From: Allomyces arbusculus
Taxonomy: Eukaryota; Blastocladiomycota; Blastocladiomycetes; Blastocladiales; Blastocladiaceae
Assembly (NCBI GenBank): GCA_027604705.1
Contig: JADHYV010000102.1
Location: 1-53,468, forward strand
Direction of reading: 5' to 3'
Length of the DNA stretch: 53,468 nt
Under the pieces are notes generated by a model. It ran no database searches, had not been told where the DNA came from, and saw only the letters and a list, made by a program, of their open reading frames with translations. A program made the translations under genes and the position numbers. Position 1 is the stretch's first letter. Every line of letters starts with the position of its first letter. Shown in pieces: positions 1-10,997 of the stretch.

Positions 1-474
1 CGATAGTTTAGATGGAAATGGGTCTCGCAAAACTGTTTAGCTTTTCGGCCATCGCCCGTGGCCCGTTGGGTGTCCTTGGGAAGTCGCAGTTCTTCACGGA
101 AAAACGCGAAAAGGAACTGCCCATCGCAGAGTCGTTTTCGCGTTTTTGCGAGGTGGACGGAAGTGGGACGTCACACCATGACTACCGGTAGTGCCCACCG
201 CGAAAATGACGAGGGGCCAACGCGCGAAGGTTGAGAGGCGTGCGCCCTCGTTTTCGCGCTTATTCGTGGAGAACTGAGAGCGGACTGGGAAGTCCAGCTT
301 TGAAACCCCCTGTCGACTCACTGGATCTGTGCTTCTCCGCAAGAGCACGCTGTGCATGTTCTTCCAACGAGGGAATGACCTTCCAAGACCATTTGTACAA
401 TCTTCAAAACCAACTCCACCTTACTCTCCCCACTCCCGCGTGATCTCGCCCGGCCCGCGCGCACACGTGTGTGC

Positions 475-2734
475 TCACTTGGGCAGCCCGCACATCTCAC
501 AGTCGGCTGCACTCGGCGGGTTACTGAACGTGCAGTGGCGGCAATTCCACGCGCGCGTACTGGCACCCGCGGCCGGATGCGCTGGCTGCTCCATACCCCC
601 ATAATCGCCCCACGGCGCACTCGCTGCGGTCGGCGACGCGAGCGACCCGCCGGACCCTCCCGGCGCCGGCAGAATCGCGCGCAGTGTCATCCACGCCGGG
701 TTCCCATCCAGGCTGGCATCACGCTGCACAAGCCCCTGCGCGAGGTCACGGAACTGGGTCGCGTCCAGCACGCCCGTCGCGTGCAAGTGCACGAGGAAAT
801 GGAAGTCTGGGTCGGGCCGTGCGCTGCCGTGCACGTACGCGGCCAAGTCGCGGTCCGACTGCGCGCGCATCGCCGGCCGGTTCTCGATCGGGTACTGACC
901 CGCGGCAAACATAGGTGAGGCGGTCGACGGGAACCCGTGCGTCACGTTCACAAGCAGGTACTCGACAGGGAACGCCGGGTCGGCGCGGTGCTGCACGGTG
1001 GCCCCGTATTCGTTCTTGTCCTGGTACATTACGTCGGGAACGTAGAGCGTACTCGTCGATGGTTTCACGAGCATCTGGGCCGGGGACAAAGACGGTTCGA
1101 CAATCCCGGCATCGACCATGGCCACGCCCGACTCGGACACTTGGAATGCGTCCACTTCAATCCCGCCGTCGGCGTTGCCCGAGACAATGCACGTCACAAA
1201 CCGCGACCCAAACACGCCCGTTGCTGAGTACTTGGACGCGGTCGGGTGGTGCCGCTGCATGTGTGCAGCCAGCACCGTCTCGAGAGAACTCATGAAAAAG
1301 GACTTGTCGTGCCGCTTCTGCTGGACCTTGCCTGTGCCAGACCCGTCGTCGGTCAAGTCGCTGAAAATCATGCCGACGCGCACGAGTCCACATGCCGCGG
1401 CCGCTGCGTCGGCGTGCGCAACGTGCTGCTTGGCAGACTCGTCCCCACCTTCCACCCCTTCAACGTAATCAAGCTTGAGTCCGTCCGACGCGTTACTCTG
1501 CATGGGCTCGTACAGCGCCTCGACCACGGCCTTGATTCCGAGCGGGACCGCGTCGTAAACTTCGTACCGGCCGTAGAGGAACGCGAACCGCTGGCAACCC
1601 GACTGCCGCCAAAAACCCAGCAACGACTCGATCATATCGGCCGACGCAAACTCGACGTGGTCGACCATGCGGAACGGCTGTCTCTGCAGCGAAATGGCCG
1701 AGGGTTGGCATTTCGAGCAAATGCCCTCGGGCCACGATGGGTGCCCACCGAGACACGGGACCTTGACCTTGTAGTTGGGTGCATCGAGCGGGTGCAGGAA
1801 CGGGTTCGAGCTCGCGCCAGCGCCCTTTTTGTTGGCGCCGATCAGCTTGCGTAGGTAGGCGTGAAACGACAGGTGCTTGATCTTGTGCTCGTCCATGTAC
1901 TTGGCGTCAAAAGGCTGTTTGTTGAAGTTGGGCAGATGAGTGGTTGGTGCAACAGTGTGTCAGTCGCGACCGGCGCGAAATGAACAAACCTCGAGCGGGC
2001 TGCAGTACTCGCACATGCCCTTCTCGCCGTGGCGGCAGCTACAACAAGGGACCGTTCGCGTCACTTTTCAGCACACGGAACCTCTGGAAGCGAGGAAAAC
2101 ACGGTAACGCGTACAAACGTGGGTCACGCGACCGCTTGATCAGGCCGTCCCGTGCCTCGAGCTCCTTGTCCACCGGTTCCTCGACGACCTTCACGGCAGA
2201 CGCGCCAGCGGCTGGCGCTGCCGTTTCGGCTGGCGGTGCTGGTGGTGCGGGTTGGTAATCGACCATCAAAATGTCGCCGTGCCTACATCAACATCAAGCA
2301 CGCGTCAGCAGCCAATCGATCCTCGCTAAAACCAGGATCACGGCGTACCGGAGCCCCAGCGACCCGATCGTGCCGGTCCACGGCATTACGTTCCGCTGCG
2401 CGTCGAGAATCGCAAACTCGTTGCGCGGCTTCTTGATCATTTCCGCAACCTACATGACCCCGTGTCTCAGTTTCTTTCCTGGCGCAGTTGGCGCAGCACT
2501 GGTCGGCACAGCTTCGAAGCACTGCGCACCTGGTTCCAAAACTGGTCGGCGGTCAAGTCCGGCGCGACTTGGCACCGGAGCATGCCGTCGCGCGTGCGCA
2601 GACGCAAGACAAGTGTCGACTACGTTGAAAGACGTCCGCGTGAGCGTCTTGTTCAGAGATACGCGGTTTGGTACCGATCCGACGCGCGTCGGTGGATCGG
2701 CGTGCGGGAGTGTTGCTGGGGTCGGCATTACCAT
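475..2734 (-). CDS. NPL4: Npl4, ubiquitin-binding Cdc48/p97 cofactor
   Basis: Npl4 pairs with Ufd1 to recruit polyubiquitinated proteins to the Cdc48/p97 unfoldase (known for the family). The model has six exons: 2732-2734, 2530-2619, 2349-2449, 2115-2282, 1990-2038 and 475-1914, giving 616 aa against about 600 usual for the family. The N-terminus is a UBX-like fold that starts MSTLVLRLRTRDG and ends GLRHGDILMVDY. The Npl4 zinc motif CRHGEKGMCEYCSPLE lies near residues 122-137 and is followed by the long MPN-like Npl4 core. The C-terminus (about 593-616) is an NZF/RanBP2-type finger with WNCRHC and CEMC. All junctions are in phase and restore family motifs. The first exon is only the ATG, so the start depends on one predicted intron right after the start codon. 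Function is confident; the 3-nt exon is inferred. Confidence 0.93.
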
Positions 2735-3595
2735 AGTTGCTGCCGCGTTAAATTTTGCTGCTGGTTGGACGGCGTGACGAGAAGCGATTCGCCCTCGCGC
2801 GGGGTCGTTGACGAGCTGCGAGCGGCTTGTTGGCCAACCGGGTTGGCCAAGGAGCGGAGAAAGCTGAGCGACCATGACGCGTGTTGGGATGGGTGTGGCA
2901 TTGCAATGCGTCACTTTCATTTCTACTTTTTCCGGCTGCTTGCTGCTGCTTGCTGATATCTTGCTGATGTCTTGCCGATGTCTTGCCGATGTCTTGTTGG
3001 TCTTGTTGGTCTTGTTGGCGTCTTGTTGGCGACTTTGGCGACTTGTTCTCTTCCGCTGCTACGAACAGCTTCTTTCGGATAGTTTGCACACGTTGCACAG
3101 CGGAAAGAGAAAGATGGGCATTAATTTTGTTTTCCACACCAATAATCAAAAATGAACGTGGTCATCCAACGGTTCTTCAGGGCAAAAAAGAAAGAGCAAG
3201 AGAGTGAAGACGTGAAATGTGAGAATTGGCCGCCCAAGTGGTGGTCATGCAAAAAATGATTGTTCACAAGACGAAAGGCAAAAATGTTGCGTGGACGCCG
3301 AGCGAGACCGACCGTTTGGCGACGTCGTCGCCGTCGCTGTCGTAATAAAGTGGGTCAAGCGTCGAGCACGAGCGTTGCCACAGCAACAGCGGCGCAGAAG
3401 GCGGCGCGCAGCGCCGGGTCTGCTTGACCGGGGCGCGAGGTGGGCCTAGGTCCCTTGATCCTTGCCGAGCGACACGATGGCGGATGCGACGGTCATGGTC
3501 GTGGCGATAGCCGATCGCGTCGTCGCGCGCTGACGCGACCAGCCACGGCACTTCCACACACAGGAAGGCCCAGGCGGCGCACCGAGGCTGCGAAC
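2735..3595. other. Intergenic region with TTG-rich simple repeat
   Basis: This lies upstream of NPL4 and downstream of the RGS gene, both on the minus strand, so it should hold the NPL4 promoter and the RGS-gene 3' flank. I see no ORF with convincing composition. The only structure is an imperfect TTGCTGATGTC/TTGTTGGTC repeat near 2936-3044. Confidence 0.6.
2936..3044. repeat. Imperfect TTG(C/T)TG-type tandem repeat
   Basis: The stretch runs through CTTGCTG, CTTGCCGATGT (twice) and TCTTGTTGG (three times) units, about 100 bases of decaying short tandem repeats. It lies in the 5' flank of NPL4, outside any coding exon I could build. Confidence 0.75.
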
Positions 3596-5019
3596 CTACC
3601 CGCGCCGCTTGCCCCACCCGCCAAACAACGACTTCAAGATCGACCCCTTGCCGTGCATCTTGTGTTCCTTGTTCATGAGCATGGCCAGCACCTCGTCGGG
3701 CATCATTTCATGCTCGTACAAGTGCCGCCGCACAAACGCGACCGTCTTTGCCCTTGTGAGCACATCCGGGTCGCCAATCACGCCCGACGCGTCCTCGCTC
3801 GACCCGCCCGTCGACATATACAGCGCCTTTGGCACTTTGTCAGGCTTATCGCCGTTTCGGATCGGGTACCGCTTGTTGAGCGTGAGCACCAGGTGCCGCA
3901 CGGCGCGGTCGCGGTCGGCGACCGAGTACGAGTGTTTCGTGTAGGCGCAAAGTGATGTCCATTCAGTTGTTTTCTTGAACGCGTTCCAGGTCGTTTCGAG
4001 CATCGGCATCACACCGCGCTGCACGGCCTCAAAGCACCCGACTGGGTCGGACGCCGACCAGGCCTCGAGCGCGCGGAGCCGGACGGGGTCCGGGATGTTG
4101 AGCTCGAACGGCGCGCCCATGGCCAGGTAGGTGTCGAAGATCTTGCCCGGGTGCGTGTGGAAAATGATCACGTCGATGACAAAGAACTAGCGGGTGGAGA
4201 AGATGAGGAGCGGGTCAGAGACGCGTTCAGAGCGGAAAAGCAGCCATGGCGCCCCGTGCGTACCAGGTTCTCGGGCGCAAACGTGTCGATATGGTGCGCG
4301 AGGAAGTAGGCAAGCGGAATGCGCGAGATTAAGAGCTTTTGCAGGCCGTATTTGTGGCACATGACCAGCGGCACGTCAGGGTACTCTTCGCCTGGCGGGA
4401 TCCCGGGCGACACGGCCGGTAGCGAGGGTACCAGCGGTGACGGCAACCCCTGAAACGACTTGCGCCGTGGCCCGTCGCCGCGGTTCGACGCCCCTGGCGC
4501 CAAGAACCCACCAGACGTCGAGAAAGCGCGTCCCCGTGCCGGCGGTGACTCTGGAATCGGCGGGATCGGAATATCGTCGTAGGGGTTCGTGCCCGAGGGC
4601 GTGCGCGGATACGTCGTGATGACGCGCGGCGCGCGGTCGTGGTCGGGCATATCGTCGTCGTCATCATCGGCGTTCGATCCGTTGGTTTCGAGCGGCGGGA
4701 GCGTCAGGGACGACGGTTTTGGCTTCTTGCGCAGCTTGGCGACGCGCGGCAGCGGCTGGCCCGTGACCGGGTCCATGGGCACCATCAGCGGCGACCCGTT
4801 CGGCGTCAAAAGCGAACTGCTTGTTGCCGTTGACGACGACGAGTCGCGCCGCGAGTCGCTGTCGGCCCTGTCGAGCTCTGCGGCCAGTTGGTCCATGGCC
4901 GAGTGCAGCGCCGACGGCGCCGATGCGGGGGACGAGGACCGCGTGCGCAGTGGCGGTGGCGATAGAGAGCCGACCGGCAGAGAGTGCGCCTCGTCCGTGA
5001 CAAGTGGGGCAGGCGGCAT
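3596..5019 (-). CDS. RGS-domain protein (regulator of G-protein signalling)
   Basis: RGS domains speed GTP hydrolysis by heterotrimeric G-alpha subunits. Two exons, 4264-5019 and 3596-4186, give 448 aa. The intron at 4187-4263 joins FAPENL to FFVIDVIIFH, restoring the RGS helix pattern (F..ENL.F...), followed by IFDTYLAMGAPFELNIP and a helix ending NAFKKTTEW, all typical of the fold. The RGS domain spans roughly residues 220-345. The first 200 or so residues are Ser/Pro-rich and look disordered, with an acidic DDDDDD run. The C-terminus is basic (KSLFGGWGKRRG). The start at 5019 (MPPAPLV) was chosen because upstream Met codons lie in poorer coding sequence; an earlier in-frame Met exists at 5124. 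No DEP or other partner domain is visible. Confidence 0.82.
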
Positions 5020-7093
5020 GTTTTTTTTGGGCAGTGAGCGGCAGCGAGAAATCAAATGCGCGCGAGCTGCAACGTGATGGGCGACGAGACGCGTCAAGGC
5101 ACCAAGCGCTGCGCGGGTCGCCAAAGTCGATCGGGAACAACGTCAGAAGCGGGTCCGACGCGGTCTGCTCCAACAAGCGCTCGATGATGCACGATCAAGC
5201 CGGCTTGGCAGATGAGAGACCGGGACCGCGCGTTCGGGTGGAAATTGGCAGCGTCCGGGCCGTGGCGGGTCTACTGAATGGATCAATTGCAATTTACAGG
5301 TCAGTGCCGTGGCCATCACACCATCCGAGCATCAATAACGGTCATTCCCGGTCGTGCTCTTCCCATGACACCGACCACCACGGTCATGACTTAGAGCATG
5401 GCGACCGGCCGTTGGGCATCTGGCCTTCACTATCCGTCACGCTCGTCGACCCAAGGTGCAGGGCAGCCATTGGCGGGCAAGGATCACGGACTCCGCCACG
5501 CAAGCACGTACGGTCGGGATTGGCGTAGGGACGTTGATCGCTTGGTCCACGTTCACCCGAGGAACAGATCCGGGTCCAGGTTCGGCTTCACAGCGGGTCG
5601 CGAGCGGATCGGGCTCGTTGATCTTCAAACTCCGGCAGCTCGTTGTCAGTCGTGCAGGAGGAGCGTCGTACAAGAAGCGGGGAGAGTGGAGGAGAGAGGA
5701 ACGCTCCCGGCGCAGCGGATGGAGGAGACGCTGAACCGGCCACGCAAGACCCGGCGCAAGGGTCGGCCGCCGAGCAGGACCCGCTCGTGCAAGCCCCCCG
5801 ACAAGTCATTTGTGGTACAGCAGCGCGCGGTGATTGGTTGGTGCCGGTGGCTGCAGCATGTTGCTGATCCATTCACGACGGAAACGTTGAAGGCAAATGC
5901 ACAGCACGGCTGGCAAGTGGATTTCCCTCAGGCGGGCCGGCATGGGATGTCAACCTGCACGCCCTCACCTGGCGCCTCCAACGCCGATCGCTGCCAGGGA
6001 GGGTTTCGAACAAGAACGCAACGGTGGCTGATGGATCGCGGACGGATATCTGGCTGGGTTGGGCCAGGCGCAACGCATGCCTGTTGTCGTGCTTTGGTGT
6101 TGTGTTTTGGAGGTTGCAAAGAAAAAAAACGAAACGGAAAAATAAGGTTTGATGAAGGCCTTGCTTGATTAAAACAAGCTCACAAATCACGAAACTGTGA
6201 ACACCGTTTTGCCTTCAGGCTTGTCAGCAATGCTCGCGTGGATATGTGCGTTCCAGAAAAGTCTTTGCGACGTGGTTGCGACGCACGCGTGTGGCTCAAG
6301 GATGGCCGAGTTGAGAGAGAAGGGACAAATATGAATGGACACGCCACGGGGTCGGGGATGGAGGGTTGGAGATGCTGGCCGGCAAGGCTGTGCTACCAAG
6401 ACCAACGGCATGAAGTGTGCCAGCGACGGCGTAGACGCGACTAGGATGCGCGAATGGAGCATGGCCAACACAACGAAAGTTTCTAATGACGGAGCAGGAC
6501 GACGACGAAAAAAAACTGGCGGCGAGCGGGTCGACAGATGTGGGCCAGCGAGGCGGGGAAAAAAGACGAAGAGGCCGCCGGGGAACGAGGGAAACAGGAA
6601 AAGAAAATTAAGAAACCGGGAAACAGCAAGGGAACGGACGCGCCCGGTCGAGCCGAGTCCAGTACGAGCGGGACGGGCACGGTCTCGACCAAGAGGTGCT
6701 ATTCCGCAAACCAAATAATCAGCACAGACAAGGAGGGGGGGGGGGGGGGAGGGAGGGAGGGAGGGAGGGCGGGAAAGAACTGTGGGGAAGAGAGGCCCGC
6801 ACCACTGGACGAGCGCGACCGTCAGCGCCAAGTCGGGCCGGCATGCGAGCGACCAGGTTGCAGTGGGCCCTTTCCAACGGAGAAAATGCAACGCCAACAG
6901 AAGCACCAAAAAAAAAAAACCACGAGGACAAGGGAGGGCTAGCTATTGAACGAAAACCACAATGGTCGCGCGCAGCGCAGCGGGTGCGCGTGCGAGCGCA
7001 CAGTCGAGTTTAACGACGACGGGCCCACGCCGCAGGCCCCCCGGCAGTGCGCCCGCGGAGACGGTATCGAGCGAGCGAGAGCAGCACAGTGCC
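5020..7093. other. 2.1-kb intergenic region
   Basis: This lies between the RGS gene start and the Ras gene stop, so it should hold the RGS-gene promoter and the Ras 3' UTR. Open frames at 5398-6168 (+) and 6187-6909 (-) lack recognisable domains and sensible composition, and I do not regard them as genes. A G-rich tract is at 6731-6775. Confidence 0.55.
6731..6775 (+). repeat. Poly-G plus (GGGA)n tract
   Basis: A run of about 13-14 G is followed by several GGGA repeats on the plus strand (C-rich on the Ras sense strand). It has four or more G3 runs with 1-nt spacers, the pattern expected of a G-quadruplex. It lies a few hundred bases past the Ras stop codon. Confidence 0.85.
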
Positions 7094-7996
7094 TTACATG
7101 ACAATGCACTTCCACTTTTCCTTGCGGTCCTTCTTCCCCCTTCCGCCGGCGTTGGACGTGGGCCGCGCGCCTGTGGTTGGGTCCGGCGTGTCGGTAAACC
7201 GGCGGATTTCGCGCACGAGGTTGTAGAAAGCCTCTTCGACGTTGACGCGCTGCTTGGCCGAGGTTTCAATAAACTTGCACTGGAACCGGCGCGCCAGGTC
7301 GCGGCCCTCCTGCTGCGAGACGGCACGCTCATGCTCCAAATCGCACTTGTTGCCAATCAGGATCATCGGGAAGTAGTCGCGGTCCTTGACGCGCAGGATT
7401 TGTTGCTGGAACGTTGCAATCTCCTCGAATGTGTTGCGGGACGTGATGCTGTAAACGAGCAGGAAACCCTCGCCGGTGCGCATGTACTGCTCGCGCATGG
7501 CGCTGAATTCACGCACAATCAAGGAAGCAAAAGGCGGGGTGAGCGGTGGGCGAATCAAACGAGACACGGTCGCGAGGAGCAAATGGCAAAGCACGTACGA
7601 GTATTCTTCTTGACCCGCCGTGTCGAGCACGTCGAGCAGTGCCACCTCGTCGTCAATGACGCAGTGCTTGCGGTACGAGTCTGTCGTGGTCGCGTTGCGC
7701 TGCGTTAGCGACCACAAAACGCAAAATATGGGCAACCGACGAGCCGCAAGAGAACCGCACCTTCAATCGTCGGGTCGTACTCGTCGACGAAATGAGACTG
7801 GATAAATTGGATGGTCAAGGCCGACTTGCCGACACCTACGCGTCAGGTGTCAAACAAAACAAGCACAACGTCAGCGGTCCCCTTCTTGGCGAATCAGTGG
7901 TCGCACAAAAGGCACAAACAGCCGAGATGGGCTCCGCGCACCTCCTCCGCCAACAACAACGAGCTTGTACTCGCGCAGGTAATTGGTCTTGCTCAT
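7094..7996 (-). CDS. RAS1: Ras-family small GTPase with CaaX box
   Basis: A membrane-anchored GTP switch; fungal Ras acts upstream of adenylyl cyclase and/or MAP kinase cascades. Four exons, 7942-7996, 7761-7835, 7680-7599 and 7502-7094, give 206 aa. All G motifs are present: P-loop GGGGVGKS, effector loop [21 protein letters not shown] and ETSAK. The tail is basic and ends KWKCIVM, a CaaX box expected to be farnesylated. Splices restore TIE|DSYRKH and [11 protein letters not shown] exactly, so the model is strong. The effector loop and [18 protein letters not shown] point to Ras proper rather than Rap, Rheb or Rho. It is divergent from cyclin L, with a 1.2-kb shared upstream region. The position matching human Ala11 is Gly. 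Confidence 0.95.
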
Positions 7997-9229
7997 GGCG
8001 ATGGTAATGGGCGCGAGCGGGGCAGACGGCGCCAAGCAGGAGCGGGAACGCGGTCAAGAGTGAAAAGTCACCAAAGGAACGGCGGGGCCGAGGGCAGTCG
8101 AGGGGCCCAAGGTCGCAGGGTCGCAGAGCGGTGGTGTTGAGAGCAAGAGCAACCTGGAGAAAGGGAGAACGACAATGGGTTAGCGTTCGATAGTCGTAGG
8201 CGCGGACGGGCCAGCGACAAGGTGCGTGCGCGCTTGCACGGGGCGATTGCGACGGCAGCCCGGGCCTGGGCCAGCGTGTTGGTACTGGAGTTTTGGACCG
8301 ACCAGACGCCCCCGCTCCGACGGGGAGCGAGCGCGTGCGAGCCTGCAGCGACGGTGATGTCGCTGGCGCTCCCGCGTGCGTGGCCAGAACGAGCACAGGG
8401 GGCCAACGGGTCGCAGTGCAGCAGCCAGCGCGGTGTTCACCGAGCCCCGGCATGGCTGGGCCCCGCGCGCGGCAGGTGGGCGGCGCGTCAAAGGGCAGTC
8501 GACGGGACTGCAGCTGGCACACGCGAGGTTCGACTGGCTCGGGTCGCCACGTGCGTGCATCGGCCAGCTGCCGCGTGGCCGCTGCGAGCCGAGGCCGCAC
8601 ATGGTGCAGCTGGCGGCGCCCTGACCGTGCCGAGGGCCGAGTGCGCAGGAGCGGCAGGTCGCTGCTGGGGCCCGGGCAGTCGGTGCACATCAAGAGTTGG
8701 CGGCGACATACACCAGATCGCAGCGTGAGCGGGAGCGGTGCGGGCGTTGGAGTTGGGGTCCGGCGCGAACGAGCGCGCGGCGGTGGCGGCGGGGTCTGAG
8801 ACGCGCGCGGAGAAGGACCAGAGACGCGCGGCTGCAGCAGCTTGCAGGCGGCGGGCGGGGACGACGGTGCGTTGCGGCCGTGGACGGTTGCGCTGACGAG
8901 CTGGCGGAGCGGCGGGCGGGCGGGTCGGCTGGCAGGATGGCGGCGGCGGCGGCGGCGGCGCGGCAGTGTGCGTGCGTTGGCCCGCGTTTGGCCTCAAAGT
9001 CGGTGAAAGAAACGGCGGCACAGAGGGGCCAAACGCCAAAAGATGCGAAAATGACGGCGCGCAACCCGGTGCCGTCCCTGGCGGTGCGCCGCGTGCGCCC
9101 AGCTGACCTCGACGCGACCACGATCGGCGCCGCCGCGGCCGCTCGACGACCTTGCGCCGTGACCGCAACGACGTCGACAACGGCGGCGGCGACACCCGCA
9201 CTTGGCGCAGCCGCCACCTGCCGCACACC
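7997..9229. other. Divergent promoter region, Ras / cyclin L
   Basis: This is 1.2 kb of very GC-rich sequence between two divergently transcribed genes. Open frames on both strands have no recognisable domains and look like by-products of GC content. An in-frame ATG at 9152 could extend cyclin L by 26 residues. No TATA-like element stands out. Confidence 0.5.
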
Positions 9230-10713
9230 ATGATCGACGATCTCCGCGATGGACTGAACACGGTCGCCCCGCCCGCGGCGCTCGACCGCACGCCGTCCAT
9301 GGACAACGAGATCGACCCGCAACTCGAGCTGCGCCTGCGCATCCTCGCCTGTGACCTGATCCAGCGCGCCGGACGTGCTCTGTCCATGTATTCTGCTCTG
9401 GCAACACAAGCAGACCAATTTGAGAGCGCCCGCTCATAATCGACAGCCCATGAATATCGGTAGCCCGCAATTCTCGGTCGGAACCGCGCAGGTGCTGCTG
9501 CACCGCTTCTACTTTGCCGCCTCGCTCAAGAAGTTTGGGATCCGGGTATGCACGATGTACCATTCTGGTCGAATCAGCATAGCGCTTCTCCGTGCTGACC
9601 ACGGCCTCTCCCTTGTGCAAGCTAGGACATGGTTCTAGGTGCCCTATTCCTCGCCACCAAGCTCGAAGAGACGCCGCGGCGCATGCGAGACATCATCAAC
9701 GTCGTGCATCACGCCGTCCTCTTGCAGCAGGGCCACCCGGACCCGCCCATGCTCGACGTGCACGGCATGGTGCGTTCCCTCCCTCTTAGCCCCTCCCACT
9801 CTCCTCGCCCACACACCTGACACACCCTCCCATTCGACAGGAATACGCTGACCTCGAGCGCGCCATGATGCGCGCCGAAATGTACCTGCTCAAGTACCTT
9901 GCGTTCCACGTGCACGTTGCGCACCCGCACATGTGGCTCGTCAACTACCTGCAGGCCATGCACCTCGTCCGCCCGCCGCTCGCACAGACCGCCTGGAACT
10001 ACATCAACGACTCGTACCGGCTCCCGCTGCTCTGCATGGTCCAGCCGCACGTTGTCGCATGCGCCGCGATCCAACTCGCTGCCGACGACCACACCGTCGG
10101 GCTCCCGGACAGGTGGGCCGCCTTACTCGACGTGCGACCCGCCGACTTGGAGTACGTGACCGCGCAAATTCGGGGAATGGCGACGATTCCGCCGCTCCGG
10201 TGGGACTTGCCTGTCACGGCCGACGCACTCGCGCGTGACTGGATGGGGCCGGCCGTCGCGCACCGGCTCAGCTACGAGGGGTGGAAAGAGTCGCTCACGA
10301 CGCGCGGGCAAATCGCTGTCGTGACTCCGGCTCCGCCACCACCCCCGCCGGAACCCGCCGCCGCGACCCTAGCACCTGCACCGACGACAACGACGAGCAC
10401 GACCGACTCGGCATTGCAGGCGGCGATCCAACTCGCGGCACAGCGCGCGCAGGCGCTCAAGGCGCGTGCGGCGGTGGGAGGCGCGACGCAGTCGCCGGCC
10501 GGGTCGCGCGATCCGGCGAGGGACGGAGAACGGAGCCGAGACCGGGATCGGGACCGGGATCGGGATCGACCGAGGGACCGCGACCGTGACCGAAATCGCG
10601 AGTCGCGGCCGGACAGTCGCATGTCGGATCGGTCTGACCGTGATAGGCATCGGGATCGACACCGCGACCGCGACCGCAACCGCGAGAGGGATCGTGACCG
10701 ACGCCGGTATTGA
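9230..10713 (+). CDS. Cyclin L-type cyclin with RD/RS-like tail
   Basis: Cyclin L partners CDK10/11-type kinases and couples transcription to pre-mRNA splicing (family knowledge). Four exons, 9230-9387, 9464-9545, 9626-9769 and 9841-10713, give 418 aa. The N-terminal cyclin box opens TPSMDNEID and LRILACDLIQRAG, then PQFSVGTAQVLLHRFYF, ATKLEETPRRMRDIINV and FHVHVAHPHMWLVNYLQ, all close to cyclin L. A second cyclin fold follows. The last 70 or so residues are Arg/Asp/Ser dipeptide repeats (RDRDRDRD), the SR-like tail that separates cyclin L from cyclins T and K. Exon 1 could end at other GT sites; position 9387 restores the family spacing before PQ. An upstream in-frame ATG at 9152 is an alternative start. 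Confidence 0.9.
10541..10710 (+). repeat. Coding GGGATCGGGACC-type repeat
   Basis: Degenerate 6-nt repeats (CGGGAC/CGGGAT) encode the alternating Arg-Asp tail of the cyclin L gene. They are in frame and part of the coding exon. Confidence 0.8.
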
Positions 10714-10968
10714 GAAATACACAGTTTTGGACATAGGCCTTGCATTGTCCGGTACTTGCGAAATGAACATGAACAGAGCCAAGCAAGCATTCGAAGCACC
10801 ATGGTCCATTCATTTTACGTACAAGCCAAAGGACACGAACACAACCAGGTGTCGAGAGAAGCGACACTCGAAACCACAATCCAAACAACACGAAATAAAA
10901 GCGAAAACCAAACGCAAGCCCAACAAAACCGAAGAAACCAAACAGATAACGTGCAGAGGCGAACGAGG

Positions 10969-10974
10969 AATAAA
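10969..10974 (+). other. Candidate polyadenylation signal (AATAAA)
   Basis: An AATAAA on the plus strand lies about 255 bases past the cyclin L stop codon in the convergent 3' region. It is a plausible cleavage signal for cyclin L; without transcript data it remains a motif match. Confidence 0.35.
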
Positions 10975-10997
10975 AATAGAGATAGAGAGCAACGCGT

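Noticed and set aside
1-474. Short open frames at the left edge
   Set aside because: They overlap the NPL4 3' flank, have no recognisable motif, and are no longer than expected by chance.
5398-6909. Open frames of about 250 aa on each strand in the RGS-Ras gap
   Set aside because: Compositions are erratic, no domains or splice-supported continuity are visible, and the region contains homopolymer and low-complexity stretches typical of flanking DNA.
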